From assembly GCF_000015865.1 (NCBI RefSeq), contig NC_009012.1, positions 1,178,001 to 1,242,000 of the forward strand: a stretch of 64,000 nt of DNA. Reading direction: 5' to 3'. Source of the DNA: Acetivibrio thermocellus ATCC 27405. Its GTDB lineage: Bacteria > Bacillota > Clostridia > Acetivibrionales > Acetivibrionaceae. Numbering within the stretch: the stretch's first letter is position 1; each line of letters starts with the position of its first letter. Shown in pieces: positions 20,156 to 29,339 of this stretch. Both the position numbers and the translations under genes were made by a program. The notes beneath the pieces are model-generated. The model made no database searches, was not told the origin of the DNA, and saw only the letters and a list, made by a program, of their open reading frames with translations.

Positions 20156-20998
20156 CTAGATAATCCAGCTCAAATAAAAGTATACCACAGGAGCCGTAAA
20201 CAATATACTGTCAAACCTGTCAAGGGCTCCGCCGTGCCCCGGCATTATACTGCCAAAATCCTTGACCTTTACATACCGCTTAATTGCAGAAGCAGCCCAA
20301 TCACCTATCTGGGATATAATACCGCACAAAATTCCCATAACAAAGAAATGGAAATACGGAATAAACTCAATAGAGCCACTCTTGTTTAAATACAAACCGT
20401 AAAGGAATGTCGCCAATGCACATCCTATTACTCCGCCAATTGCCCCCTCAACTGTTTTCTTAGGACTTATGGCCGGCATAAGCTTGTGCTTTCCGAAAAA
20501 AAGCCCTGAAAAATATGCCATGGTGTCGGTGGAAAAAGCTCCGATAAATATGAGCCAGACAAATAAAAAGCCGCTTTTTAAGTTACGGGTTAAAACTATA
20601 AATGACAATAAAAACGTTATATAAAAAACACCGAAAAAAGTCAGCGAAATATCCACAATATTGTATTTACCATGTAAGAAAATTATAAAGGAAAAAAGGA
20701 CTACAATCATGGCAAAGACAGCAAAAAGCAATGATTTCAGGGATATTATCTGCTGAAAAAAAGAATTTTTCAACACTTCACTCCAGGAAAGAAACAAAAC
20801 AGCGGCACACGAAATATATCCCACAGCCTTTACAGGCCTGTAACCTGCATTTGTCAAAGATCTGAAATACTCATACATGGCAAGCATGGAAACAAAAAAA
20901 ACCGCCGTTCCAAGAACCATCTGTCCCGAACATACAACCGCAATCAAAAGAATGACTCCCACTAGAGCGCTTATCACTCTGGTTTTTAGCAACTTCAT
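20156..20998 (-). CDS. cdsA: phosphatidate cytidylyltransferase (CDP-diglyceride synthase)
   Basis: A 280-residue polytopic membrane protein with about eight hydrophobic segments. The CdsA signature is intact near the C-terminus: SQIGDWAASAIKRYVKVKDFG followed by MPGHGGALDRFDS. It makes CDP-diacylglycerol from phosphatidate and CTP. The start overlaps the uppS stop by four bases (ATGA), so translation is coupled. Confidence 0.96.
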   Translation of the reverse strand: MKLLKTRVISALVGVILLIAVVCSGQMVLGTAVFFVSMLAMYEYFRSLTNAGYRPVKAVGYISCAAVLFLSWSEVLKNSFFQQIISLKSLLFAVFAMIVVLFSFIIFLHGKYNIVDISLTFFGVFYITFLLSFIVLTRNLKSGFLFVWLIFIGAFSTDTMAYFSGLFFGKHKLMPAISPKKTVEGAIGGVIGCALATFLYGLYLNKSGSIEFIPYFHFFVMGILCGIISQIGDWAASAIKRYVKVKDFGSIMPGHGGALDRFDSILFTAPVVYFYLSWII

Positions 20999-21753
20999 AT
21001 CCCTCCAAATCTTCTGTTTCTCCTCTGATAATCCAAAATAGCCTCTACTATATGCTCTTTCTTAAAATCGGGCCAGAGCACATCAGTATACCAAAGTTCC
21101 GTATATGCCGACTGCCACAGTAGAAAATTACTCAATCTCTTTTCTCCTCCGGGACGTATCAACAAATCAGGGTCCGGTATTTTGGCAGTATACAGTCTGT
21201 CATTTAACACTTCCTCATTTATATCATCAGGTTTCAATTTACCTTCCAAAACTTCCTTTGCCATTCTTTTTGCCGCATGCACAATCTCAGCCCTGCTGCC
21301 GTAATTTAAAGCAATGTTCAAAATCAACCCGTTGTTCTTTGAAGTAAGCTTTGTAACCCTGTCAATTTCTTTTTTTATCTCATCGTCAAATACACTGGTA
21401 TCACCTATGACCTGTATTCGAACATCTTTGCCTCCGATATGAGTCTCAGCATTTTTCAAATAGTCCAAAAGAAGACTCATCAAGGCATCAACTTCGCTTT
21501 TCGGCCTCTTCCAGTTTTCCGTTGAAAAAGCATAGACGGTCAAATATTTTATTCCGATCTCTCCACAAAATGTAGTAATTTCCTTAAGAATTTTGGCACC
21601 TTCCCTGTGCCCCATGGAACGTGGAAGAGCTCTTTTTTTTGCCCATCTGCCATTTCCATCCATTATAATCGCAATATGAGTCGGTAATTTACTATAATCT
21701 ATATTACCTTTTTTCCATTTTTTCGCTTTAAATATATTTTTCCAAAAACCCAT
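20995..21753 (-). CDS. uppS: isoprenyl transferase (undecaprenyl diphosphate synthase)
   Basis: A 252-residue cis-prenyltransferase making the undecaprenyl carrier lipid for peptidoglycan. Seen: IIMDGNGRWAKKRALPRSMGHREGAK with the catalytic Asp at about residue 32, VYAFSTENWKRP, and the C-terminal DLLIRPGGEKRLSNFLLWQ. The ATG at 21753 follows GGAGG with six-base spacing. First gene of the uppS-cdsA-dxr-rseP-ispG-polC operon, with a good promoter about 50 bp upstream. Confidence 0.97.
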   Translation of the reverse strand: MGFWKNIFKAKKWKKGNIDYSKLPTHIAIIMDGNGRWAKKRALPRSMGHREGAKILKEITTFCGEIGIKYLTVYAFSTENWKRPKSEVDALMSLLLDYLKNAETHIGGKDVRIQVIGDTSVFDDEIKKEIDRVTKLTSKNNGLILNIALNYGSRAEIVHAAKRMAKEVLEGKLKPDDINEEVLNDRLYTAKIPDPDLLIRPGGEKRLSNFLLWQSAYTELWYTDVLWPDFKKEHIVEAILDYQRRNRRFGGI

Positions 21754-21804
21754 TATAACCTCCAAAATTTCCTCACAAAATACTTTTTCCACTGATTATT
21801 ATAT

Positions 21805-21833
21805 ATTATATATATAAGCATTGGCAAAAGCAA
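21805..21833 (-). promoter_or_regulatory. sigma-A type promoter for the uppS-polC operon
   Basis: On the minus strand, TTGCTT (21833-21828) and TATAAT (21810-21805) are separated by exactly 17 bases. A second TATAAT at 21803-21798 overlaps. The predicted start lies about 45 bases before the uppS ATG and downstream of the hairpin that ends the previous unit. Confidence 0.65.
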
Positions 21834-21860
21834 TAAATTCATTTCACGGTCTGATTTTTA

Positions 21861-21886
21861 AAACCCCTCTAGTGTTAGAGGGGTTT
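21861..21886 (-). terminator. terminator overlapping the stop codon of the 66-residue gene
   Basis: A perfect 11-bp stem, arms 21861-21871 and 21876-21886, with a 4-nt loop. On the minus strand the 5' arm contains the last codons and the TAA stop of the PASTA-like gene; the T run after the stem is short (TTTTAAAAAT). It separates frr and its partner from uppS. Confidence 0.7.
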
Positions 21887-22075
21887 ACAAACAATAAGTT
21901 CGATACCTTCTTCACCTTTATCAATTGCCTTTATAACCCTGCAATAATCGTCAATATCGGTAAGTTCAGCCTTAGGCGGAGATGTCAATTTAACGGAAGC
22001 AATTTTCTCTCCTGCGTCGTTTAACATGTTCCTTGCCTCTTTCAACGTAAAACCAATGACATTTTCAGCCCTCAT
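21875..22075 (-). CDS. 66-residue PASTA-like small protein, function unknown
   Basis: A small acidic protein directly downstream of frr (2 bp gap) with AGAGG seven bases before its ATG. The sequence ENVIGFTLKEARNMLNDAGEKI and its following strand resemble one PASTA domain half, as found in penicillin-binding proteins and Ser/Thr kinases, but there is no signal peptide or membrane segment, so it should be cytosolic. Its stop codon lies inside the terminator stem. I do not know a function; the PASTA likeness is by eye only. Confidence 0.75.
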   Translation of the reverse strand: MRAENVIGFTLKEARNMLNDAGEKIASVKLTSPPKAELTDIDDYCRVIKAIDKGEEGIELIVCKPL

Positions 22076-22077
22076 GG

Positions 22078-22629
22078 CTAAACCTCTAGTATTTCCTTCT
22101 CTTTTATTTCAATTAATTTGTCTATTTCCGCAATATATTTGTCTGTAAGGTTTTGGATGTCCTTTTCCGCACTCTTGAGATCATCTTCGGTGATTTCGCC
22201 GTTCTTTTTCATGGCTTTCTTTTTTTCAATTCCGTCTCTTCTTATTGACCTTATGGCAACTTTGGCGTCCTCACCATATTTTTTCGCAAGCTTTGTAAGT
22301 TCTTTTCTTCTTTCCTCGGTAAGCGGCGGGAAAACTAATCTAATGACCTTGCCGTCATTATTCGGATTTATACCGATATCGGATTTTTGAATTTCCTTTT
22401 CAATTTCCTTTAATATTTGGGCATCCCAAGGTTGAATCACTATAACCCTTGGCTCCGGTACTGAAATGGTACCAAGCTGGTTAATCGGTGTCGGCACACC
22501 ATAATAATCAACCGTTATCCTGTCCAGTATTGCCGCATTTGCCCTTCCCGCCCTCACAGTATTAAGCTCGTCTTTTAATACACTCACGGTTTTTTTCATT
22601 TTTTCTTCAATATTTTTATACTCATCCAT
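22078..22629 (-). CDS. frr: ribosome recycling factor
   Basis: A 183-residue RRF that, with EF-G, splits post-termination ribosomes. Typical core: [51 protein letters not shown], and the long helical ends. The ATG at 22629 is seven bases after GGAGGAG; the ATG two codons earlier would be too close. Lies 19 bp after pyrH. Confidence 0.97.
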   Translation of the reverse strand: MDEYKNIEEKMKKTVSVLKDELNTVRAGRANAAILDRITVDYYGVPTPINQLGTISVPEPRVIVIQPWDAQILKEIEKEIQKSDIGINPNNDGKVIRLVFPPLTEERRKELTKLAKKYGEDAKVAIRSIRRDGIEKKKAMKKNGEITEDDLKSAEKDIQNLTDKYIAEIDKLIEIKEKEILEV

Positions 22630-22648
22630 TGACATACTCCTCCTCTAT

Positions 22649-23401
<753 letters not shown>

Positions 23402-23446
23402 TTATAATTGGAAACAAATTTTATTAAAACAACAATAATCCCTAAA

Positions 23447-23479
23447 AAGGGAACATATAAATACTTTATATGTTCCCTT
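23447..23479 (-). terminator. strong intrinsic terminator after tsf
   Basis: A perfect 15-bp stem (23447-23461 with 23465-23479) and a 3-nt loop lie 17 bp past the tsf stop. The minus-strand sequence ends in TTCCCTTTTTAG, giving a T run. It divides rpsB-tsf from pyrH-frr. Confidence 0.88.
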
Positions 23480-23496
23480 CATCCATTACCCGTCAT

Positions 23497-24144
23497 TTAG
23501 CCATTTATTTGTTTCATAACTTCCTCGGCAAAGTTTTCTTCCTTCTTCTGTATGCCTTCGCCTCTTTCAAATCTTACAAATCTTCTGATGTTGATATTTT
23601 CACCTATGATGGCTATCTTTTCGTTGAGAAGCTGTTGTACCGTCTTGTCAGGATCTTTTATAAACGGCTGTTCCAAAAGGCATATTTCCTTATAGAACTT
23701 TTCCAGTCTTCCTTCAACCATCTTTTCGACAATCTTCTCAGGTTTTCCTTCATTTAGTGCCTGAGCCCTGAGAATCTCTTTTTCTTTTTCGACTCTTTCA
23801 GCAGGAACTTCATCTCTGCTTATGTATTCAGGCTTGCTTGCCGCAATATGCATTGCAATGTCCTTTACAAAAGTTCTGAAATCTTCATTTTTTGCGGCAA
23901 AGTCAGTTTCCGTGTTGATTTCAACCAGCACGCCTATTCTACCGTCACCATGAATATAGGCGTCCACAACACCTTCCGCTGCAATTCTTCCGGCTTTCTT
24001 GGCAGCAGCCGCCAGTCCTCTTTCCCTTAAAATTTCAATGGCTTTTTCCATATCACCGTTTGCCTCAGTAAGAGCCTTTTTGCACTCCATCATACCTGCT
24101 CCGGTTCTTTCGCGAAGCTCCTTAACCATTTCAGCAGTAACCAT
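23497..24144 (-). CDS. tsf: translation elongation factor Ts
   Basis: A 215-residue EF-Ts, the nucleotide exchange factor for EF-Tu. It begins with the canonical [23 protein letters not shown]-like domain and has the [11 protein letters not shown] motif near residue 78. The protein has one shortened core half, as in several Clostridia and thermophiles. ATG at 24144 with GGAGG eight bases before. Second gene of rpsB-tsf. Confidence 0.97.
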   Translation of the reverse strand: MVTAEMVKELRERTGAGMMECKKALTEANGDMEKAIEILRERGLAAAAKKAGRIAAEGVVDAYIHGDGRIGVLVEINTETDFAAKNEDFRTFVKDIAMHIAASKPEYISRDEVPAERVEKEKEILRAQALNEGKPEKIVEKMVEGRLEKFYKEICLLEQPFIKDPDKTVQQLLNEKIAIIGENINIRRFVRFERGEGIQKKEENFAEEVMKQING

Positions 24145-24299
24145 TCCAAATTCCTCCAAACAATATTAATTTTTTAAGTTATTAGCCGATTTTAGAATAT
24201 TATTCTCATTTTTGACATTTTTTAAACCTGACTGTAAAAACTTAAGAAACACTCTCTGAAATTCCACAGATTTTCATCTTACCATAAAGATATCTAAAA

Positions 24300-24333
24300 T
24301 CCGACTTCAGCCAACAAGCACGCTGAAGTCGGA
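24300..24333 (-). terminator. intercistronic hairpin between rpsB and tsf
   Basis: Perfect 12-bp stem TCCGACTTCAGC (24300-24311 with 24322-24333), loop of 10 nt, followed on the minus strand by TTTTAG. It follows rpsB by only 6 bp and precedes tsf by about 155 bp. It may be a partial terminator or an attenuator lowering tsf relative to rpsB, or an mRNA-stabilising end. Confidence 0.75.
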
Positions 24334-24339
24334 AAATTC

Positions 24340-25098
24340 TCAAGCTTCCACAGCAGTCTCTTCCTGAGCCGTTTCTTCAACCTGTTCCTGGGCGGTACTC
24401 TCAACTGAAAGCTGTTCGCCCTGTCTTCCTTCTATAATGGCATCGGCCATTTTTGACGCAATCAATTTAACAGCTCTGATGGCATCGTCATTTCCCGGAA
24501 TTACATAATCCACTTCATCCGGGTCACAGTTGGTATCAACAATTGCGACCACAGGTATGCCAAGCCTTCTGGCTTCAAGAACCGCAATTCTTTCTTTTCT
24601 GGGATCCACTACAAACAATGCTCCGGGAAGTTCTTTCATTTCTTTGATTCCGCCAAGATACTTTTCGAGTTTTTCCTTTTCAGCTCTAAGTTTTGTAACT
24701 TCTTTCTTGGGCAGAACGTCAAAAACGCCTTCTTCTTCCATCTTGGTGAGCTCTTTCAATCTGTTTATTCTTCCTTTGATTGTTTTGAAATTGGTAAGCA
24801 TTCCGCCGAGCCATCTTGCATTCACATAGTACTGATCAGCTCTTTGTGCTTCTTCCCTTATGGAATCCTGAGCCTGCTTCTTGGTACCTACAAACAGGAC
24901 TCCCTGGCCGTTCATTGCCACTTCTCTTAAGAAATAATAAGCCTCTTCTACCTTTTTCACAGTTTTCTGAAGGTCTATAATGTATATACCGTTCCTCTCT
25001 GTGAAAATGTATTCGGCCATTTTCGGGTTCCATCTTCTGGTCTGGTGACCGAAGTGAACACCTGCTTCCAATAATTGTTTCATTGAAATAACTGACAT
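24340..25098 (-). CDS. rpsB: 30S ribosomal protein S2
   Basis: A 252-residue S2: [24 protein letters not shown] at the N-terminus, [27 protein letters not shown], and [13 protein letters not shown]. It has a Glu/Gln-rich C-terminal extension of about 25 residues (ending in [11 protein letters not shown]). First gene of rpsB-tsf, with a good promoter and a roughly 100-nt structured leader. Confidence 0.97.
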   Translation of the reverse strand: MSVISMKQLLEAGVHFGHQTRRWNPKMAEYIFTERNGIYIIDLQKTVKKVEEAYYFLREVAMNGQGVLFVGTKKQAQDSIREEAQRADQYYVNARWLGGMLTNFKTIKGRINRLKELTKMEEEGVFDVLPKKEVTKLRAEKEKLEKYLGGIKEMKELPGALFVVDPRKERIAVLEARRLGIPVVAIVDTNCDPDEVDYVIPGNDDAIRAVKLIASKMADAIIEGRQGEQLSVESTAQEQVEETAQEETAVEA

Positions 25099-25200
25099 TC
25101 AAAACACCTCCGTTAGTTTTACACCTCCGCAACCTTCATCTTTATGGGGAACCTTTCGGCACCATCCCATAAATCAAGCTTGCGTGCGTATTTTCCGTCT
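25099..25200 (-). promoter_or_regulatory. structured 5' leader of rpsB, possible autoregulatory site
   Basis: Between the predicted start site and the ATG lie a hairpin at 25141-25173 (8-bp outer stem TTTATGGG/CCCATAAA, inner CC-GAAA-GG loop) and two copies of CGGAGGTGT 17 bp apart (25104-25112 and 25121-25129), only the nearer of which is correctly placed for rpsB. Such a leader could let S2 control its own translation, which is inference. Confidence 0.5.
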
Positions 25201-25203
25201 AGT

Positions 25204-25232
25204 AGTATAACACATAGTTATTGTTTTATCAA
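25204..25232 (-). promoter_or_regulatory. sigma-A type promoter for rpsB-tsf
   Basis: Minus strand TTGATA (25232-25227), 17-base spacer, TATACT (25209-25204). It lies about 105 bp before the rpsB ATG and back-to-back with the typA promoter. Confidence 0.75.
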
Positions 25233-25315
25233 TAATAAATAAAATTTTTTGACAAAAATAAGCTTAAGCTGAAACTATGTTTTTTATTTCAGTATTTTTC
25301 AGTATTCCTATTTTA

Positions 25316-25344
25316 TTGACAAGACATGATACCTATTTTACAAT
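25316..25344 (+). promoter_or_regulatory. sigma-A type promoter for typA
   Basis: Consensus TTGACA (25316-25321), a 17-base spacer and TACAAT (25339-25344), about 48 bp before the typA start codon. A TATAAT (25356-25361) just downstream could be an alternative -10. Confidence 0.7.
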
Positions 25345-25391
25345 AATATAGTTGCTATAATAGAATTTTAAAGGTTTAGAGGGAGATTTTT

Positions 25392-27236
25392 GTGGAAAAC
25401 GCTGGTGAATATATCAGAGAAAATATCAGAAATGTCGCTATAATTGCACATGTTGATCACGGGAAAACAACCCTTGTGGACGCAATGCTGAAACAAAGCG
25501 GTATATTCAGAGAAAATGAACAGGTCCAGGAAAGAGTAATGGACTCAAATGATCTGGAGAGAGAAAGAGGTATTACCATTCTGGCAAAAAACACTGCCAT
25601 AACCTATAAAAATATCAAAATTAATATTGTGGACACACCGGGTCACGCTGATTTCGGCGGCGAAGTCGAGCGGGTTCTCGGGATGGTCGACGGTGTCCTT
25701 TTGTTGGTTGACTCCTTTGAAGGCACAATGCCTCAGACAAGATTCGTACTTAGAAAAGCTCTTCAGGCTAATTTAAAACCCATAGTCGTCATAAATAAAA
25801 TTGACAGACCCGAAGCAAGACCGGTTGAAGTCGTGGATGAGGTCCTTGAGTTGTTCATCGAACTTGGAGCCGATGATGAACAGCTCGATTTTCCTGTTGT
25901 ATACGCTTCCGCAAGAGAAGGTTATGCTCTATACAACTTGAATGACGATCCGAAAAACCTTGAGCCGCTGTTTGAAACCTTAATAAATCACATACCGGCT
26001 CCCAAAGGATTTATGGACAAACCTCTTCAGCTTTTGGTATCAAACATAGACTATGATGATTATGTTGGAAGAATAGCTGTGGGAAGAATTGAAAGAGGCA
26101 TGATTAAAACAGGACAACAGGCCGCTTTGTGCAAAAAGGACGGAAGCATTGAAAATGTCAAAATAAGCCGGCTCTATGTATTCAGCGGTCTTAAAAGAAT
26201 TGAAGCCGATTCTGCAATGATGGGAGACATTGTTGCAGTCTCAGGCATCAGCAATATTAACATCGGTGAGACAATTTGTAATGTTGATGCACCAGAACCC
26301 TTACCTTTTATTGAGATAGAAGAACCGACAATCACCATGACCTTCAGCGTAAACAACAGTCCTTTTGCCGGTCGGGAAGGAACTTTTGTAACTTCAAGGC
26401 ATCTAAGGGAAAGACTCTTTAAAGAACTGGAAACCAATGTTAGCCTTAGAGTCGAAGAAACTGATTCCCCTGACTCCTTTAAAGTATCCGGAAGGGGTGA
26501 ACTTCATCTTTCAATCCTGATTGAAACCATGAGACGTGAAGGCTACGAGTTTCAGGTTTCCAAGCCCAATGTAATTTTGAAGGAAATCGACGGTGTACTG
26601 TGTGAACCTGTGGAATATCTGATTATTGACGTTCCTGAAGAGTTCATGGGCGTTGTCATGGAAAAACTGGGAAGCCGCAAGGCCGAAATGGTAAACATGC
26701 ATTCTTCCCATCAGGGATATATGAGACTGGAATTTAAAATACCCTCAAGAGGTCTTATCGGGTACAGGTCGGAATTTTTGACTGACACAAAGGGAAATGG
26801 TATAATGAATCATATATTCCACGGTTTTGAACCTTTCAAGGGAGAAATACCGAAAAGGCAAAGAGGCTCAATGGTTGCATGGGAAGACGGAGAAGCTGTA
26901 ACGTACGGCCTTTACAATGCCCAGGAAAGGGGTACGTTGTTCATCACGCCCGGCACAAAGGTATATGAAGGCATGATAGTCGGAGAAAATTCAAGGCCGG
27001 AGGATATTGTCATAAATGTTTGCAAAAAGAAACATGTTACCAACATGAGAGCAGCCGGTTCCGATGAAGCTTTGAGGCTTACGCCTCCGGTGATACTCAG
27101 TCTTGAGCAGTGTCTGGAGTTTATAGAGGATGACGAACTGGTGGAAGTCACACCAAAAAACATACGACTGAGAAAAAAGATTCTCGACACGGAGCTTAGG
27201 GCAAAAACAAAGGCAAGAAAAAAAGAACAGCCTTGA
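25392..27236 (+). CDS. typA: translational GTPase TypA/BipA
   Basis: A 614-residue ribosome-binding GTPase involved in 50S assembly and stress adaptation. G motifs: AHVDHGKTTL near residue 19, the switch segment RERGITILAKNT, DTPGHADFGGEV and NKIDRP; then EF-G-like domains II, III and V and the BipA-specific C-terminus (RGTLFITPGTKVYEGMIVGEN). Starts at GTG, seven bases after GAGGGAG. Transcribed divergently from rpsB. No terminator is visible after it, so read-through into mltG is possible. Confidence 0.97.
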   Translation: MENAGEYIRENIRNVAIIAHVDHGKTTLVDAMLKQSGIFRENEQVQERVMDSNDLERERGITILAKNTAITYKNIKINIVDTPGHADFGGEVERVLGMVDGVLLLVDSFEGTMPQTRFVLRKALQANLKPIVVINKIDRPEARPVEVVDEVLELFIELGADDEQLDFPVVYASAREGYALYNLNDDPKNLEPLFETLINHIPAPKGFMDKPLQLLVSNIDYDDYVGRIAVGRIERGMIKTGQQAALCKKDGSIENVKISRLYVFSGLKRIEADSAMMGDIVAVSGISNINIGETICNVDAPEPLPFIEIEEPTITMTFSVNNSPFAGREGTFVTSRHLRERLFKELETNVSLRVEETDSPDSFKVSGRGELHLSILIETMRREGYEFQVSKPNVILKEIDGVLCEPVEYLIIDVPEEFMGVVMEKLGSRKAEMVNMHSSHQGYMRLEFKIPSRGLIGYRSEFLTDTKGNGIMNHIFHGFEPFKGEIPKRQRGSMVAWEDGEAVTYGLYNAQERGTLFITPGTKVYEGMIVGENSRPEDIVINVCKKKHVTNMRAAGSDEALRLTPPVILSLEQCLEFIEDDELVEVTPKNIRLRKKILDTELRAKTKARKKEQP

Positions 27237-27396
27237 TTTATATGGTAACGGTATAAAAGAATATACAATAAAAGGCCTGCGTTATCGGATATAAAAGTAT
27301 AAATAAAAGTATAAAAAGATATAAAATATAAAAAGTTATTGAATAGTAAAAAGTATGGTAATAATAAGTAAATAAGTATATTGGGTGGTGGGAATA

Positions 27397-28518
27397 ATGA
27401 GCGGAAACGGTGCGGCAGTATCTAAAAACAAAACAAAAAAGCGAAAAAACAGACTCGCGTCTTTATTTTTGTACTTTCTTGTTTTCCTTATTATATTTAC
27501 AGTCAGCACCTTGGCTTCTTATACATACTTCATAAATGAGAAAGAGATCAATTATGAAGAAGTTATGGCAAAAATAGACCCCGAAAACGGTATTCAGGTT
27601 GAAATCCCCCGGGGAGCCAATACGGACGACATTGCAAACATCCTCAGGGAGCACGGAGTAATAAAATATCCTTTTTGGTTTAAGTTTGTTTCCAAATTCA
27701 ACGGCTATGACGGCCGTTACAAATCAGGAAAACATATTGTGAACAAAGACCTTAAATATAAAGAAATTATGGAAATACTCTGCAGCAACCCTGTTACAAC
27801 CACCGTTACCATAATCGAGGGTAAAAATACGGATCAAATTGCTGATATTCTAAGCGAAAAAAAGGTTATCGACAAGGAGGCCTTTCTTGAAGCCTGCAAT
27901 ACCGAAAAATTTGATTATGAATTTTTAAAAGACATTCCGGAAAATCCTCAAAGAGAAAACAAACTTGAGGGATACCTTTTCCCGGATACCTATTTCTTTG
28001 ACCCAAAAGCAGGAGAACGGGCAATAATTGAAAAGTTTTTAGATAACTTTGATGCAAAATTCAAGCCGGAATTTTATGAAAGAGCCAAAGAGCTGAACAT
28101 GACGGTGGACGAGGTAATTATTCTTGCCTCCATAATAGAAAGGGAAACAGCTCTCCCCGAAGAAAGGCCAATTGTTTCCAGCGTATTTCACAACAGGCTG
28201 AAGTCTTCGGACCCCAATCTAAAAAAGCTTGAATCCTGTGCCACCGTACAATATGTTTTGTACAAAACTCAGGGAAAAATGAAGGAAAAGTTGTCCGACG
28301 AGGATACAAAAATAGACCACCCGTACAACACATACCTTTATGAGGGGCTTCCGCCGGGACCCATATGCTGTCCTGGTCTTGCCTCCATAGAAGCTGCATT
28401 GTATCCGGACGAAGAATCAGAGTATCTGTACTTTGTGGCAAAAGGAGACGGAAGTCACGAATTTTCAAGAACTTTGGCCGAACATTTGGAAGCTGTTAAA
28501 AAGTATCAATCCAATTGA
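27397..28518 (+). CDS. mltG: endolytic murein transglycosylase MltG
   Basis: A 373-residue YceG-family membrane protein. A basic N-terminus and one transmembrane helix (about 22-40) are followed by a LysM-like subdomain and the catalytic domain with ILASIIERET, the active Glu being at about 248, and later YNTYLYEGLPPGPICCPGLASIEAAL. It cuts nascent glycan strands and so limits their length. ATG at 27397 chosen with GGTGGTGGG five bases before. Followed by a strong terminator; mltG next to trmR and trhP is also the Bacillus order. Confidence 0.95.
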   Translation: MSGNGAAVSKNKTKKRKNRLASLFLYFLVFLIIFTVSTLASYTYFINEKEINYEEVMAKIDPENGIQVEIPRGANTDDIANILREHGVIKYPFWFKFVSKFNGYDGRYKSGKHIVNKDLKYKEIMEILCSNPVTTTVTIIEGKNTDQIADILSEKKVIDKEAFLEACNTEKFDYEFLKDIPENPQRENKLEGYLFPDTYFFDPKAGERAIIEKFLDNFDAKFKPEFYERAKELNMTVDEVIILASIIERETALPEERPIVSSVFHNRLKSSDPNLKKLESCATVQYVLYKTQGKMKEKLSDEDTKIDHPYNTYLYEGLPPGPICCPGLASIEAALYPDEESEYLYFVAKGDGSHEFSRTLAEHLEAVKKYQSN

Positions 28519-28577
28519 GCAACTATAAGTAGTTTAAGTAATTATGACTAAGTGACCATAGAAAATGAAAAAATTAT

Positions 28578-28608
28578 TGTGAGGATTTTACACAATCCTC
28601 ACATTTTT
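28578..28608 (+). terminator. intrinsic terminator after mltG
   Basis: A perfect 10-bp stem TGTGAGGATT (28578-28587 with 28594-28603), a 6-nt loop and TTTTT. It lies about 60 bp past the mltG stop. Confidence 0.9.
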
Positions 28609-28639
28609 ATAATCCCAATAATACAAGGAATGGATAAAA

Positions 28640-29278
28640 ATGATTTGTTATGAGTATATAAATGATTACATCAGAAAGACAATTAAAAAAAACGAAGGGT
28701 TTTTGGCAGAGCTCGAAGAGTTTGCAAAGGAAAATCATGTTCCTATAGTACATCCTGAAGTAGCATCACTCCTTAGAGTAATAGGTCTTACTCTAAGACC
28801 CTCCCGTGTTTTGGAAGTGGGAACGGCCATAGGTTATTCCGCCATCCTCTTCTCCACTTTTTTGGAACCGGGAGGAAGGATTGATACAATCGACAGGTAC
28901 GAGCTTATGCTGGAAAAAGCCAGAGCCAATGTTAAAAAAGCCGGACTTCAGGATGTAATAAACATAATCGAAGGTGATGCTCTGGAAGTTCTTAAATGTC
29001 TTGAGCACAAATACGACATGATATTTTTGGATGCCGCCAAAGGCCAGTATCCGGAGTTTCTCCCGGAATGTCTGAGGCTTTTAAGAAGCGGCGGTCTTCT
29101 CATATCAGACAATATTTTGTACAAGGGAATGGTTGCAAAAGACGAACTTGTGGTAAGAAGAAAAAAAACCATTGTAAAGAGGCTTAGAAACTATCTTGAA
29201 ACCATTTGCAATACGGATGAACTTGAGACAAGCATTCTGCCGGTCGGTGACGGATTGGCAATAAGTTTTAAAAAATAG
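28640..29278 (+). CDS. trmR: O-methyltransferase, probable tRNA 5-hydroxyuridine methyltransferase TrmR
   Basis: A 212-residue SAM-dependent class I methyltransferase of the COMT-like family (YrrM). Seen: VLEVGTAIGYSAILFS (SAM motif I, near 56), the acidic end IDTIDRYE, IFLDAAKGQYPEFLPEC and LLISDNILYKGMV, with metal-binding Asp/Asn residues. YrrM of Bacillus methylates ho5U34 to mo5U34 in tRNA. The neighbouring U32 family gene, which in that pathway makes the hydroxyuridine, supports this call. Confidence 0.85.
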   Translation: MICYEYINDYIRKTIKKNEGFLAELEEFAKENHVPIVHPEVASLLRVIGLTLRPSRVLEVGTAIGYSAILFSTFLEPGGRIDTIDRYELMLEKARANVKKAGLQDVINIIEGDALEVLKCLEHKYDMIFLDAAKGQYPEFLPECLRLLRSGGLLISDNILYKGMVAKDELVVRRKKTIVKRLRNYLETICNTDELETSILPVGDGLAISFKK

Positions 29279-29339
29279 CTTTTTTCCAAAACATGTCCAT
29301 ACGGCAGAATTTTATCAACAAACTAGGAGTGAATCATAT

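Noticed and set aside
25112-25138. Six-codon leader peptide in the rpsB leader
   Set aside because: The ATG has no ribosome site and the codons are only the sequence of the first CGGAGGTGT copy.
27237-27396. Repeated TATAAAA units between typA and mltG as a designed repeat array
   Set aside because: Low-complexity AT sequence with irregular units; no regular period or dyad.
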